Positions 24,473 through 33,711 of a stretch of DNA of 64,000 nucleotides are shown one piece after another; position 1 is the first letter of the stretch, and every line of letters starts with the position of its first letter. Origin of the DNA: Brachybacterium subflavum. GTDB taxonomy: Bacteria > Actinomycetota > Actinomycetes > Actinomycetales > Dermabacteraceae. The notes beneath the pieces are model-generated. The model was not told where the DNA came from, did not search any database, and saw only the letters and a list, made by a program, of their open reading frames with translations. The DNA lies in contig NZ_VIGP01000006.1 of the NCBI RefSeq assembly GCF_009299795.1, forward strand, positions 192,290 through 256,289. Reading direction: 5' to 3'. A program made the translations under genes and the position numbers.

Positions 24473-25765
24473 ATGACCGCGTACGACCTCGACACCCTCG
24501 TCGACCGCACGTCCATGGGGTCCTCCAAGTGGACGGCGATGAGCGAGGCGGCGCGCACGGCGGACGTCGACCTCGAGCGATGTCGCGACACGGCGGGCGC
24601 CCCCATCGCGCCGTTCTCCGTCGCCGACCTCGACCTCGCCAACGCCCCCGAGATCATCGACGCCCTCCAGGGCGCCCTCGCCCGCGGCCTCGTCCTCGGC
24701 TACACCGTCCCCACCGACCACTATCTGGGCGCCGTCACCGGCTGGATGCGCCGACGCCACGGCTGGGACGTCGACCCCGACTGGATCCGCGTGACACCGG
24801 GCGTCATCCCCGCCTTCACCTGGGCCATCCGCGAGCTCACCGCACCCGGGGACGGCATCATCGTGCAGACCCCCGCCTACTACCCGATGTACCGGTCGAT
24901 CACCTCGAGCGGCCGACGCATCGTGCGCAACCCGCTCGTCGAGCACGGGGGCCGCTTCCGCCTCGACCTCGACGAGCTCGAGCAGCTCGCGAAGGACCCC
25001 ACGACGACGATGCTGCTGCTGTGCAGCCCGCACAACCCGACCGGCCGCGTGTGGGAGCGCTGGGAGCTCGAGGAGATCTCCCGGATCGTCCTGGAGAACG
25101 ACCTGCTGCTGGTCAGCGACGAGATCCACGCCGATCTGGTGCAGGCGGGCCACGAGCATCTGGTCGCGCCGACGCTCGACCCGCGGCTGGCCGAGCGGAC
25201 CCTCGTCCTCACCTCGCCCAGCAAGTCCTTCAACCTCGCCGGTCTCGGCATCGCCAACGCGATCATCCCCGACCCGGGGCTGCGCGCACGGCTCACCGAG
25301 GCTCGCGACGACCTCGGCTTCGACAATCCCAACGTGCTGGGGGCCGTCGCCTGCGAGGCCGCGTACACGCGCGCCGAGCCGTGGCTGGACGCGGTGAACG
25401 ACCTGGTCGCCCGCAACCACCGCCGGGTCCGGGAGATCTTCGCCGAGCGCCTGCCCTCGGTGCGCGTGTGCGATCTCGAGGGCACGTACCTGCAGTGGAT
25501 CGACCTGCGCCCGCTCGGGCTCCATCACGAGGACCTGACGCGTCTGCACGCGTGCGAGGCGATGCTCTACTGCGACGAGGGCGCCGTCTTCGGTCCCGAG
25601 GGGGAGGGCTTCGCCCGGCTCGTGATCGCGACCCCGACGCCCGTGCTCGAGGCCGCGCTGGACCGCCTCTGCTCCGCCTACGAGCGGGCGCTCGCCGAGC
25701 GGCCGGACGCGCAGCGCCAGGGTGCTCAGAAGCGATCGGCGATGGCCTCCAGCCGCGCCCTGTAG
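24473..25765 (+). CDS. MalY/PatB-type PLP C-S beta-lyase or aminotransferase
   Basis: PLP-dependent protein of 430 residues of the MalY/PatB group (cystathionine beta-lyases with a class I aminotransferase fold). Markers are the F-S-V-A-D-L-D-L start region, T-P-G-V-I-P-A-F, S-P-H-N-P-T-G-R-V-W, V-S-D-E-I-H-A-D-L (E-I-H-x-D is typical of MalY), and the PLP lysine in T-S-P-S-K-S-F-N-L-A-G-L. It probably cleaves cystathionine or other S-alkyl cysteines to thiol, pyruvate and ammonia. AGGAGGA ribosome site. It sits 59 bp after ridA. Its last 40 bases overlap the converging DinB gene. Confidence 0.9.
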   Translation: MTAYDLDTLVDRTSMGSSKWTAMSEAARTADVDLERCRDTAGAPIAPFSVADLDLANAPEIIDALQGALARGLVLGYTVPTDHYLGAVTGWMRRRHGWDVDPDWIRVTPGVIPAFTWAIRELTAPGDGIIVQTPAYYPMYRSITSSGRRIVRNPLVEHGGRFRLDLDELEQLAKDPTTTMLLLCSPHNPTGRVWERWELEEISRIVLENDLLLVSDEIHADLVQAGHEHLVAPTLDPRLAERTLVLTSPSKSFNLAGLGIANAIIPDPGLRARLTEARDDLGFDNPNVLGAVACEAAYTRAEPWLDAVNDLVARNHRRVREIFAERLPSVRVCDLEGTYLQWIDLRPLGLHHEDLTRLHACEAMLYCDEGAVFGPEGEGFARLVIATPTPVLEAALDRLCSAYERALAERPDAQRQGAQKRSAMASSRAL

Positions 25766-26313
25766 TCGGGCCAGTCCTCGCCGGCCGGCAGGTTCGAGTT
25801 GTCGCGGCGCAGGCCGGCGGCGCCGTCGATCCCCTCGCGCAGGATGTCCGCGTGGCCCGCGTGCCGGGAGACCTCGGCCGTGACGTGCACGAGGATCCGG
25901 TGCAGGGAGATCGTGCGGCGACTGCGCGGCCACCAGGGGACCTCGGCCGTGGTCTCGAGCGGCAGGGCCCCGACGACCTCATCGACGAAGGTCTGCACGC
26001 GCCGGTAGCGGGCGACCACGAGCTGCGCGCTCTCGTCGGCCGCGGCGTACATGTCGACCAGCGGGTCGGTCTCCTCCGCGGCCATCGGCACCAGGTCCTC
26101 CGGGTGGGGGTAGGGCTCGGGGGCGACGAGGGAGAAGTAGCCGGCCTCGACGTTCGCGACGTGCTTGACCAGGCCCAGCAGGTTGGTGCCGGTGGGTGTG
26201 CGGGGAAGGCGCAGGTCCCGCTCGCTCAGGCCGTCGAGCTTCCAGAGCAGGGACTCCCGCGCCTCGCGCAGGTACTGCAGGAGTGTGGATGTGGGATCAG
26301 GGGTGGGCGCCAT
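25726..26313 (-). CDS. DinB-family (DUF664) protein
   Basis: Four-helix-bundle protein of 195 residues of the DinB/DUF664 type. The three metal-binding histidine positions are apparent in L-V-K-H-V-A-N-V-E (about residue 51) and H-V-T-A-E-V-S-R-H-A-G-H-A-D-I-L-R-E (about 140-155). In actinobacteria such proteins include mycothiol-dependent S-transferases and isomerases. Its ATG lies inside the end of the upstream MerR gene (17-bp overlap), so the two are probably co-expressed. Its 3-prime end overlaps the converging C-S lyase gene by 40 bp. Confidence 0.85.
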   Translation of the reverse strand: MAPTPDPTSTLLQYLREARESLLWKLDGLSERDLRLPRTPTGTNLLGLVKHVANVEAGYFSLVAPEPYPHPEDLVPMAAEETDPLVDMYAAADESAQLVVARYRRVQTFVDEVVGALPLETTAEVPWWPRSRRTISLHRILVHVTAEVSRHAGHADILREGIDGAAGLRRDNSNLPAGEDWPDYRARLEAIADRF

Positions 26314-26995
26314 GGGGACCAGTCTGCCCCTCGTCGGCCCCGACCTCGAGGCTCACGGAGGCGTGGGCGAGCGCTCGCAGCACGACTGTCAGCTGGGTGA
26401 AGGCGAGGGAGCCGATGAGCGCTCGGCGCACGATCGCATCGGTGCTCGGGCCGCTCGACGCACTGGACGACGCACCCCGCGGGCCCTGCGGAGCGCTGCG
26501 GATCCCCGCCAGGTCCTCCCGCGCGATCTCCTCGAGCGGACGGGCGTAGCGCAGCAGGGTCGGCAGGTCCGAGGCGACGCCCTCGGCCCCCATCGTCCCG
26601 AGTAGCCGGTCGAGGGCGACCCGGGAACCGCTGCCGACGTCCGCCCAGCCCATCGCTCCGATCAGTGCCGCCACGCGCGGGTCCTCCCCCTCCGGCGGCG
26701 GCTCCTCGTGCAGACGGGCGGGCAGTCCCGTCGCGATGGCCTGCGCGATCTCGAGGGCCTTCACGAGGGGCCGACCCTCGTCGATCACGGTGGTGAGCAC
26801 CCGGATGTCCTCGATCGGGGCACGGGCGAGCTCGCGCAGCGCGCGGATCAGCGCGAGGCGCTCGAGGTGCTCGCGTCCGTAGTCGAAGCGCGTCGCGGTG
26901 AGCCGACGGCCGGGCGGGAGCAGCCCCTGGCGCCGGTAGTACTTGATGCTCGCCGTGCTCGTGCCGCTCGCGCGGGCCAGCTCGTTCAGCAGCAT
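26297..26995 (-). CDS. MerR-family transcriptional regulator
   Basis: Regulator of 232 residues with an N-terminal MerR winged helix (L-L-N-E-L-A-R-A-S-G-T-S-T-A-S-I-K-Y-Y-R-R-Q-G-L-L-P-P, then R-F-D-Y-G-R-E-H-L-E-R-L-A-L-I-R-A-L-R). A long effector domain ends in a helical, Ala/Leu-rich C-terminus. There is no cysteine pair for metal or redox sensing. GAGGGGGAT precedes the ATG at 26995. It overlaps and probably co-transcribes with the DinB gene. It diverges from the DUF2306 gene, but I found no clear dyad in the 118-bp gap. Confidence 0.88.
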   Translation of the reverse strand: MLLNELARASGTSTASIKYYRRQGLLPPGRRLTATRFDYGREHLERLALIRALRELARAPIEDIRVLTTVIDEGRPLVKALEIAQAIATGLPARLHEEPPPEGEDPRVAALIGAMGWADVGSGSRVALDRLLGTMGAEGVASDLPTLLRYARPLEEIAREDLAGIRSAPQGPRGASSSASSGPSTDAIVRRALIGSLAFTQLTVVLRALAHASVSLEVGADEGQTGPHGAHP

Positions 26996-27113
26996 GGGAT
27001 CCCCCTCGGACCTCGCCGGCGCCGCCGTGCGGATGCTCCGGGACACTCGGATAGTGCGAGGACCAGCAGCTATCTTGATGGCGCCGTGTCGCCCGTCACA
27101 TTACCGTCGGCGC

Positions 27114-27602
27114 ATGGGCACACCCGTCGTCGTCATCGTCCTCCACGCGCTCGGCGCGCTGATCGTCCTCACGCTGGGGCCGATCCAGATGTTCCGGCGC
27201 CACCGCGACCGTGCGCACCGCTGGCTGGGTCGCACGTGGGCGATCGCCATGGTCCTCACGTGCGTCTCGAGCTTCTTCATCCACCCGCAGGGGCTCAGCT
27301 GGCTGCACGCGCTCGCGGTGTGGACCCTGTTCTCCATCACGATGGGCGTCATCAACATCCGGCGCGGCAGCGTCGCGACGCACCGGGTGTGGATGATCGG
27401 CTCCTACCTGGGAACCTGCATCGCGTTCGTCTTCGCGATCCTCTCGCCCGGGCGGCTGATCCCGCATCTTCTGCGCTCGGATCCTGTGCTGACCCTGGTC
27501 TTCTTCGCGGGTGTGGTCGCGCTCGCCGCGGCGTGGGCCGGGATGGTGGTCCGCGTGCGCGGCACGCGCCGCGATGCGCGCAGGCCTCTCGCCGTGGAGT
27601 GA
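27114..27602 (+). CDS. DUF2306-family membrane protein
   Basis: Membrane protein of 162 residues with four helices (about 4-20, 38-55, 63-80, 92-110) and a C-terminal fifth near 125-147. The H-R-x-H-R-W-L-G-R-T-W segment after helix 1 and T-H-R-V-W-M-I-G-S-Y are typical of DUF2306, a predicted haem- or quinone-associated membrane family of unknown role. An in-frame ATG at 27078 would add 12 residues; neither start has a strong ribosome site. Confidence 0.75.
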   Translation: MGTPVVVIVLHALGALIVLTLGPIQMFRRHRDRAHRWLGRTWAIAMVLTCVSSFFIHPQGLSWLHALAVWTLFSITMGVINIRRGSVATHRVWMIGSYLGTCIAFVFAILSPGRLIPHLLRSDPVLTLVFFAGVVALAAAWAGMVVRVRGTRRDARRPLAVE

Positions 27603-27909
27603 GGCCCGGAAGGCCCCCGACAAAGAAAGCGCCCCGGCTCGTCCCCACGAGCCGGGGCCATCCCTTTCCCCCGCGTTCCGGCTTCTGTGGCGGGGCCACC
27701 TCCTCAGAAGGCCCGGCCGCCGGTAACGCGTTGAGTACAGATAACCAGCCTGTCTGCAAGATTCGCTGGAGCGTCCCTACGGGTTTCCTGGGAAGGGCGC
27801 CCCAGGGTGTGCAGATCCTGTGCGCTCCTCGCATCGCCGCAGGTCAGCGCCGCGAGGGCTGGGTCGCGAGAGCACGTTCCCTGCACCGTCGGACAGGGGG
27901 TGATCCGCG
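27603..27909. other. Intergenic region between converging genes, no gene seen
   Basis: After a clear terminator (27631-27658), the remaining 250 bases hold no convincing frame. One weak hairpin, CCTGGG/CCCAGG (27787-27806), could terminate the minus-strand transporter gene. The stretch 27720-27780 is less GC-rich than its surroundings. No tRNA cloverleaf could be drawn on either strand. Confidence 0.5.
27631..27658 (+). terminator. Terminator after DUF2306 gene
   Basis: A perfect 12-bp stem GCCCCGGCTCGT with its complement and a CCCC loop begins 28 bases after the stop. A pyrimidine-rich ATCCCTTTCCCCC tail follows. The A-rich AAAGAAA before it makes it bidirectional in appearance. Confidence 0.85.
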
Positions 27910-28947
27910 TCACCGCGAGGCGGCCTGCGCACGCCGGTCCTGCGAGGCCGCGTCCTGACGCTGCGCGGTGCGCCGGTAGTACATGGCGAGCACCGCGCCG
28001 GAGAGGTTGTGCCAGATCGAGAACACGGCGCCGGGCAGTGCCGCGGCGGGGCTGAAGTACTGGGCGGCGAGCGTGGCGGCGAGTCCCGAGTTCTGCATGC
28101 CCACCTCGATCGAGGTGGTGCGGGCGGTGCGGATCGGCTGGCGCAGCACGCGCGCGAACCAGTACCCCAGCAGGTAGCCGAAGGCGTTGTGCAGCACCAC
28201 CGCGAGCAGCACGAGCGCGCCCGCGGAGACGATCTGGTCGGCGCTGCCGGAGACCACCGCGATGACCACCAGGGAGATGCCGGCGACGCTCACCCACGGC
28301 AGGGCCGGCAGGATGCGGTCCACCAGGCGCGAGAGCACGAGGCGGATGACGAGACCGGCGATCACGGGGATCAGCACCATCTTCACGATGCTCAGGGCCA
28401 TCTCCCCGGCATCGAGGGGCATGTAGGCGCCGGCGAGCCAGAGGGTCAGCACAGGGGTGAGGATCGGGGCGATGAGCGTGGAGATCGAGGTCATCGTCAC
28501 CGAGAGCGCGGTGTCCGCCTTCGAGAGGTAGTTGATGACGTTCGAGCTGGTGCCGCCGGGGGCGCAGCCCACGAGGATCACGCCCGCCGCGAGCTCCGGC
28601 GGCAGCTGCAGCGCCCAGGCGATGGCGAAGCCGACCAGAGGCATCACCACGTACTGCGCGAGCACGCCGATCAGCACCGGCAGCGGCCGCTTCAGCACGA
28701 GCGTGAAGTCGGGGATCGTCAGCGTCAGCCCCATCGCGAACATGATGATGCCCAGGAACAGGTTCGTGTACCCGGAGATCGCCTGGCCGGTGGCCGGCAC
28801 GAAGAAGCCGAGCGCGGCGGCGGCGAGGATCAGCACGGGGAACACGGTCACCGCGACGCGTGCGGAGCGGTCCTCGCTCGTGGATCCGGCGGGGTCCGAC
28901 GGGGGCGTGGGCGGAGCGGAGGCGGGGGAGGAGGGATTCTGGCTCAT
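27910..28947 (-). CDS. Bile acid:sodium symporter family (BASS) transporter
   Basis: Integral membrane protein of 345 residues with about ten helices. It carries the two BASS family signatures: G-C-A-P-G-G-T-S-S-N-V-I (first sodium-binding crossover, about residues 127-138) and S-I-E-V-G-M-Q-N-S-G-L-A (second crossover, about 280-291). Bacterial members transport organic anions such as pantoate, pyruvate-type keto acids or bile acids with sodium. The substrate here is unknown. Transcription may start close to the ATG, since a TTTAGAGT sequence lies within 15 bases upstream. Confidence 0.92.
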   Translation of the reverse strand: MSQNPSSPASAPPTPPSDPAGSTSEDRSARVAVTVFPVLILAAAALGFFVPATGQAISGYTNLFLGIIMFAMGLTLTIPDFTLVLKRPLPVLIGVLAQYVVMPLVGFAIAWALQLPPELAAGVILVGCAPGGTSSNVINYLSKADTALSVTMTSISTLIAPILTPVLTLWLAGAYMPLDAGEMALSIVKMVLIPVIAGLVIRLVLSRLVDRILPALPWVSVAGISLVVIAVVSGSADQIVSAGALVLLAVVLHNAFGYLLGYWFARVLRQPIRTARTTSIEVGMQNSGLAATLAAQYFSPAAALPGAVFSIWHNLSGAVLAMYYRRTAQRQDAASQDRRAQAASR

Positions 28948-29066
28948 GCGCTCACTCTAAACCGGGCATCCAGGATCTGAGACGCGCTCTCGGTATGCGG
29001 GCCGACGGGGCGGGGCGGCGCCGGCCGGGCGCTGACCGGGCGCCGATCGGGCGCCGATCGGTTCCC

Positions 29067-30581
29067 TCAGGCGTCGGCCTGGCCCCGCGCGGGCATCGGC
29101 CACTCGTGCACGGGGCGCCCGGAGTGGACGCCCTCGATGTACATCGCGGTCATCCGGGCGAGGGCGTCCTGGCGGCTCGCGCCGCGCAGCTCGAGGGAGG
29201 TGACGGTGTCGATCTGCCAGCGGGCGCCGTTGCGGCCCGAGCGGGCGCGCCCCAGCAGCACCGACTCGTAGCGCTCGATCACGTCCTCATCGGTCCCCAG
29301 ATCCCGCAGGCCCTGCATGGCCTGGGGGATGAGGTGCTCCACCAGCAGGTCCGCGACGCGCACCTTGCCCAGGCGCGGCCAGGTGATGCGGGCCTCCAGG
29401 CCCCACCGCGCGCACAGCTCGAAGTGCTCGGCGGCCTGCTCGAAGCTCATGCGCGACCACAGCGGGCGCCGCTCCTTCACGAGCGACTCGAGGATCCCGT
29501 AGAGGAACGCGGCGTTCGCGGCCATGTCGATCGCCGACGGCCCGGCCGGCAGCAGACGGTTCTCCAGGCGCAGGTGCGGCATGTCCTCGCCGGGATCGTA
29601 GATCGGCCGGTTCCAGCGCCACACGGTGCCGTTGTGCAGCATCAGCTCGTGCAGGCGCGGGGACGCACTCTCGGCGAGCAGCGGCTCCTCGGCCATGGTG
29701 CGGGACTCGGGGATGAGCGCGGGGAACAGCCGCACGTTCTCCTCGAAGAGGTCGAACATCGAGGTGATCCAGCGCTCGCCGAACCACACCCGCGGACGCA
29801 CGCCCTGGGTCGCGTACTCCGGCGGGCGCGTGTCCAGGGCCTGCGTGAACGCCGGGATCCGGTTCTCGTGCCAGAGCCGACGCCCGAACAGGAACGGCGA
29901 GTTCGCGCCCAGCGCCGCCTGCGGGCCGGCGATCGCCTGCGCGGCGTTCCAGACGTCGGCGAACTGCTCGGGGGAGACCTGCAGGTGCAGCTGCATGGAG
30001 GTGCATGCGGCCTCGGGCCCGATCGAGTCGAACTCGACGTCCAGCCCGCGGCCCTCGCCGCTGATGCGCAGGTGGATCTCCTCGCCGCGCGCCTCCATCA
30101 CCGTGTTCTCGAGCGCCTCGTAGCGGGCGCCGGGGGAGCGCCAGGAGTCGTCTTGGAACATCTCGGAGGTGAGGGTGGGCAGGTGCCCGACGGGCACCAC
30201 GCGCGCGCCGTGCCGGCGCGCCGTGGCGTCGGCCTTCTCGATGCGCTCGTGCAGCTGCTGCTCGAGGTCCCGCAGCCCGCTGTCGCGCGGGTGGGTGACC
30301 GGCAGGTTCGCCTCGACGTTGAAGCGTCCCAGCTCGTGCACGAAGTCGGGGTCGTCGATCGCGGGGATGACCTCGTCGGCCAGCAGGGCCGGCGCCATCG
30401 GGTCCCCGTCGCCGGACTCGACGGCGAGGTTCATCTCGAGCTCGACGCCGATGGTGCCCTCGGTGCGGAACTCGGCGGTGTCCAGGAACGTCTCGAACAG
30501 GTCGAGGTTGCGCCTCAGCTCCCGGCGGTAGTGCGTGCGCTCGCTGCGGGTGTACTGGGTCGAGCCGATCTCGCGTCCCAT
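29067..30581 (-). CDS. Glutamate-cysteine ligase family (GCS2-like) enzyme
   Basis: ATP-grasp-like carboxylate-amine ligase of 504 residues. The N-terminal catalytic region shows T-I-G-V-E-L-E-M-N-L-A (metal-binding glutamates), R-F-N-V-E-A-N-L-P-V and T-S-M-Q-L-H-L-Q-V. Then come S-P-F-L-F-G-R-R-L-W-H-E-N-R and L-R-L-E-N-R-L-L-P-A-G-P. These match the GCS2 family (gamma-glutamyl ligases including EgtA and YbdK relatives). Micrococcales usually rely on mycothiol, so a non-glutathione product such as gamma-glutamylcysteine is possible but not shown. A short tandem repeat (29027-29058) lies just after the stop. Confidence 0.85.
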   Translation of the reverse strand: MGREIGSTQYTRSERTHYRRELRRNLDLFETFLDTAEFRTEGTIGVELEMNLAVESGDGDPMAPALLADEVIPAIDDPDFVHELGRFNVEANLPVTHPRDSGLRDLEQQLHERIEKADATARRHGARVVPVGHLPTLTSEMFQDDSWRSPGARYEALENTVMEARGEEIHLRISGEGRGLDVEFDSIGPEAACTSMQLHLQVSPEQFADVWNAAQAIAGPQAALGANSPFLFGRRLWHENRIPAFTQALDTRPPEYATQGVRPRVWFGERWITSMFDLFEENVRLFPALIPESRTMAEEPLLAESASPRLHELMLHNGTVWRWNRPIYDPGEDMPHLRLENRLLPAGPSAIDMAANAAFLYGILESLVKERRPLWSRMSFEQAAEHFELCARWGLEARITWPRLGKVRVADLLVEHLIPQAMQGLRDLGTDEDVIERYESVLLGRARSGRNGARWQIDTVTSLELRGASRQDALARMTAMYIEGVHSGRPVHEWPMPARGQADA

Positions 30582-30732
30582 CGCGACCTCCCCCTGGACT
30601 CCGGTGCGCGCGGGGCCGGCGGACGGGCCGACGGGCGGGTCGGGCCGCTGCCTCCCGCGCGCGGGTGCGCCCCATCAAAGCACGCGGCCGGGGCGCACGG
30701 AACGCGTGCTCGCGCACTGGTGGTCGAGCGCA

Positions 30733-30770
30733 CGCCGCCCCCGACCCGCGGCTGCGGATCGGGGGCGGCG
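30733..30770 (-). terminator. Terminator after subtilase gene
   Basis: A perfect 12-bp outer stem CGCCGCCCCCGA with its complement, plus an inner CCGC/GCGG pairing, lies about 60 bases beyond the stop of the minus-strand subtilase gene. Confidence 0.65.
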
Positions 30771-30828
30771 GTGGGGAGGGCGCAGGGCCGTCAGCGCCTC
30801 AGCGGCGACGACGCACCCCTCACCGAGC

Positions 30829-33516
30829 TCAGGGCTTCTGGTGCGCGAGCGTCAGCACCTCGGAGTCCCAGCTCTCCCAGTCGGAGGCCGTGTCGGGATC
30901 GCCGAGGGCCTTGAGCACGCGGACCTCGATGATGTACTTCCCGTCCTTCGCGGTGACCGTCTTGCCCTTCGCGGTCTGGTAGGTGCCGTCCCAGGGCAGC
31001 GCCTCGGTCTCGGAGGAGCGGCCCCACTTGCTCTCGGAGCTGACCGTGCCCACCTTGGGGTTCACGAGCCTGCCCTTCGAGCCGTCGGCCTTCGCGTGGT
31101 ACACGGCCACGTCCAGGCGCTCGACCGGGTAGTCCAGATAGAAGAGGACGTAGGGGACGTCGTCCCCGGACATCGAGTACGTCGCGTCCTTGCCGGAGAC
31201 CGGCACGATGTTCTCGCCTTGCGCCCTGCCGAGGACCGGCAGGGCGTCGTGGGCGCCGAGCACCTCGACGTTCTGGTAGTCGCCGGACATGCCCGCGAAG
31301 GGCACCGAGAGGTCCTCGTCATCGCTGGCCAGCTGGACCCAGCCGCCATAGATGATGCCGTCCTCGCCGAAGTCCTCGCTGATCCGCGCGGTCACCAGCG
31401 CCGAGCGGTGCGGCTGGATGGTCACCGAGCGGCTCGAGAGCCTCACGGAGGGGTCCGCGACCTGGAAGGCCGGGTCCGACGGCGAGCCGCCGGTGGCGAC
31501 GCCGGTGCGGGTCGAGACCGCGTAGGTCTTCGCCGTGTCGCCGTCGTTGCGCACGTTCACCGTGACCGAGTGGGCGCCCTGCGAGCTGTCCCCGAGCGAG
31601 ATCGTCGGCTCGCCGATCGAGGTGGAGGTGTGGGCGGCCTCGACCATGTCGAGCATGCCCGCGCCCTGACGGTGCACCGGCTCGAGGTAGCCCTTGCCGG
31701 GCTCGAGCGACCAGTCCAGCGGGTCTGCCGTGTTCACGAGGGCCGACTTCACCTGCTTCGGCGTCCAGCCCGAATGCTCCTGCAGCATCAGCGCGGCCGC
31801 GCCCGCGACATGCGGGGAGGCCATCGAGGTGCCGGACTTCGTGCCGTGCCCGCCCTGCTCGAGCGGCACGGTCGAATAGATCTGTCCGCCGGGTGCCGAC
31901 AGGTCGGGCTTCAGGCCCAGCTCTGCCGTGAGCCCGTACGAGGAGAAGGACGACATGAGGCCGGCGCCGAAGTTCGGGAAGACGGCTGTGCCGTCCTTCC
32001 AGGCGAGCTTCGGGCTCGTGCTCGCGAGGGTCTTCTGCAGGGCGATGCCGTCGGACTCGGCGATCGAGACCACGGGGATCGTGATCTCCGGGTCCCCCGA
32101 CACGTCCGGATTGATGAGCCCGCCGCTGTTGTTGTAGAGCACGACGGCGGTGTACCCGGCCTTCTGCGCGTTCGCGGCCTTGTCGTGGAAGGAGCAGGTG
32201 CCGCGCTTGATGAGCAGCGCCTGCTTCTTCTTCGTCGGCTTCGTGAGGGAGGCCGGGTCGCAGGCCAGGACCGCCGCGTCGGCCTCGTCCGAGTCTTCGC
32301 CCGCGGTCGCGAGCGAGACCTTGCCCGTGGTCGGGGCGGCGCCGCCGTCCTGGGCGTTGATGTAGCCGACCTTCTGCGTGCCGACGGCGAAGTAGGGCAG
32401 GTGCACGTCGGTGTTCTCGACGGAGCCGACGGTGATCACGTCGCTGCCGACGCCGGGCGCGCCGCCCGAGAACGTTCCGGCCTCGCCCTCGTTGCCGCCC
32501 GAGGCGACGACCACGACGCCCTTGGCGGTGATCTCGTTCGAGGCCTGCGCGGTCGGGTACTGGTCCCAGGTCATGAACGACGCGCCGAGCGACATGTTGA
32601 TGACGTCGACGCCGTCGGCGAAGGCCCGGTCCATCGCGGCGAGGATGATGTCGGTCGAGGTCGTGCCCTCGCAGCCGAAGACGCGGTAGGACGCGATGTC
32701 CGCCTTCGGGGCCACGCCGGTCACCTCGCCGTCGGCCCCGATGATGCCCGCGACGTGGGTGCCGTGGCCGCCGCAGTCGTCCGGGTGCTCGTCGGGCTTC
32801 GGGACGCTGCCCGGGATCTTCGAGTTGTAGTCGTCGCCCACGAAGTCGAAGCCCATGGTGACGCGGGAGCCCGGGAAGTCCTTCGTCTGGTCGTTCGTCC
32901 CGGAGCCGCCGAGGTCGGGGTTGTTGTAGTCCACGCCCGAGTCGATGACGCCCACGGTGACGCCCTCGCCGTCCAGGCCGTCGACCTTCTGCACGGTGTC
33001 CACGCCGGTCATGGCGTTGGCGTACTCGTCCTCGGGGGAGGCGTCGTCCTCGTTCGGCGGCAGCGCCACCTGCATCACCGGGTAGACGGCGGTGACGCCG
33101 TCGACGTCCTGGAGGGCCTCGGCGTCGGCCTTCGTCATCGAGACCGCCATGCCGTTCCAGGCGTGCGTGTACGACTGGTCGACGGTGACGTCCAGCCCGT
33201 CCTTCTCCGCCTCGTCCACGACGCCGGTCTGCTTCGTCTTCAGCGTGCGCTGGGGGGTGCCCTGCGCCTGCGGGGCGCCCTCGACCTGGACCAGGTAGCG
33301 GTCGGGCACGGACCCCTTCGCGTCGTCGAGGGACGGGGAGCCCTTCGCGGGGGCCTCGACTCCATGGGAGGAGGCCGTCCCGAGATCGTCGCCCTGGCCG
33401 TCGGCCCGGGCGGGGAGGGGGCCGAGCATGGCTGCGGCGAGGGCTGCCGCGGCGCCGGCGGTGAGGAGGGATCGGGGGGAGAGGAGAGCGCGGCGATGCG
33501 CAGGGAGATGTCTCAT
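30829..33516 (-). CDS. Secreted S8 subtilisin-like protease with PA domain
   Basis: Protease of 895 residues. It has a signal peptide (Arg-rich, then A-A-A-A-L-A-A-A-M-L-G-P-L-P-A-R-A) and an I9-like propeptide (Y-L-V-Q-V-E..., about 72-150). The catalytic domain has Asp192 (V-I-D-S-G-V-D), His251 (G-G-H-G-T-H-V-A-G) and Ser564 (G-T-S-M-A-S-P-H). A protease-associated domain is inserted at about 370-500, and C-terminal beta-sandwich regions follow (600-895). The ATG at 33516 is where the signal peptide begins; the frame stays open much further upstream through the opposite-strand CHRD gene, which is an artefact. It may process cell-surface proteins. It diverges from the CHRD/sortase pair. Confidence 0.93.
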   Translation of the reverse strand: MRHLPAHRRALLSPRSLLTAGAAAALAAAMLGPLPARADGQGDDLGTASSHGVEAPAKGSPSLDDAKGSVPDRYLVQVEGAPQAQGTPQRTLKTKQTGVVDEAEKDGLDVTVDQSYTHAWNGMAVSMTKADAEALQDVDGVTAVYPVMQVALPPNEDDASPEDEYANAMTGVDTVQKVDGLDGEGVTVGVIDSGVDYNNPDLGGSGTNDQTKDFPGSRVTMGFDFVGDDYNSKIPGSVPKPDEHPDDCGGHGTHVAGIIGADGEVTGVAPKADIASYRVFGCEGTTSTDIILAAMDRAFADGVDVINMSLGASFMTWDQYPTAQASNEITAKGVVVVASGGNEGEAGTFSGGAPGVGSDVITVGSVENTDVHLPYFAVGTQKVGYINAQDGGAAPTTGKVSLATAGEDSDEADAAVLACDPASLTKPTKKKQALLIKRGTCSFHDKAANAQKAGYTAVVLYNNSGGLINPDVSGDPEITIPVVSIAESDGIALQKTLASTSPKLAWKDGTAVFPNFGAGLMSSFSSYGLTAELGLKPDLSAPGGQIYSTVPLEQGGHGTKSGTSMASPHVAGAAALMLQEHSGWTPKQVKSALVNTADPLDWSLEPGKGYLEPVHRQGAGMLDMVEAAHTSTSIGEPTISLGDSSQGAHSVTVNVRNDGDTAKTYAVSTRTGVATGGSPSDPAFQVADPSVRLSSRSVTIQPHRSALVTARISEDFGEDGIIYGGWVQLASDDEDLSVPFAGMSGDYQNVEVLGAHDALPVLGRAQGENIVPVSGKDATYSMSGDDVPYVLFYLDYPVERLDVAVYHAKADGSKGRLVNPKVGTVSSESKWGRSSETEALPWDGTYQTAKGKTVTAKDGKYIIEVRVLKALGDPDTASDWESWDSEVLTLAHQKP

Positions 33517-33711
33517 GGGCTGCCTCGGGGAGGGGAGAGGGATGGCCGGCGGCGCCGGGCCGGGCTCCGGAGGAGAGGACCCCGACGTGACGCATGACAC
33601 CATGCCCTGACCGCGCGCGGAGCGCGTCGGCGGACACCGAGACCCATCCGTGACCTTCCCGTGACATCCCGGCCCGGTCGGATCCCGGCCGATTCCGGAA
33701 CGGAACTCGAC

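Noticed and set aside
27661..27909. Possible tRNA or small RNA between the DUF2306 and BASS genes
   Set aside because: No cloverleaf, T-loop or acceptor pairing could be drawn on either strand; only one weak hairpin is present.
28948..29066. Riboswitch upstream of the BASS transporter
   Set aside because: The gap holds only GC-rich tandem units (GGGCGCCGATC-like, 29027-29058) near the opposite end and leaves almost no leader before the ATG.
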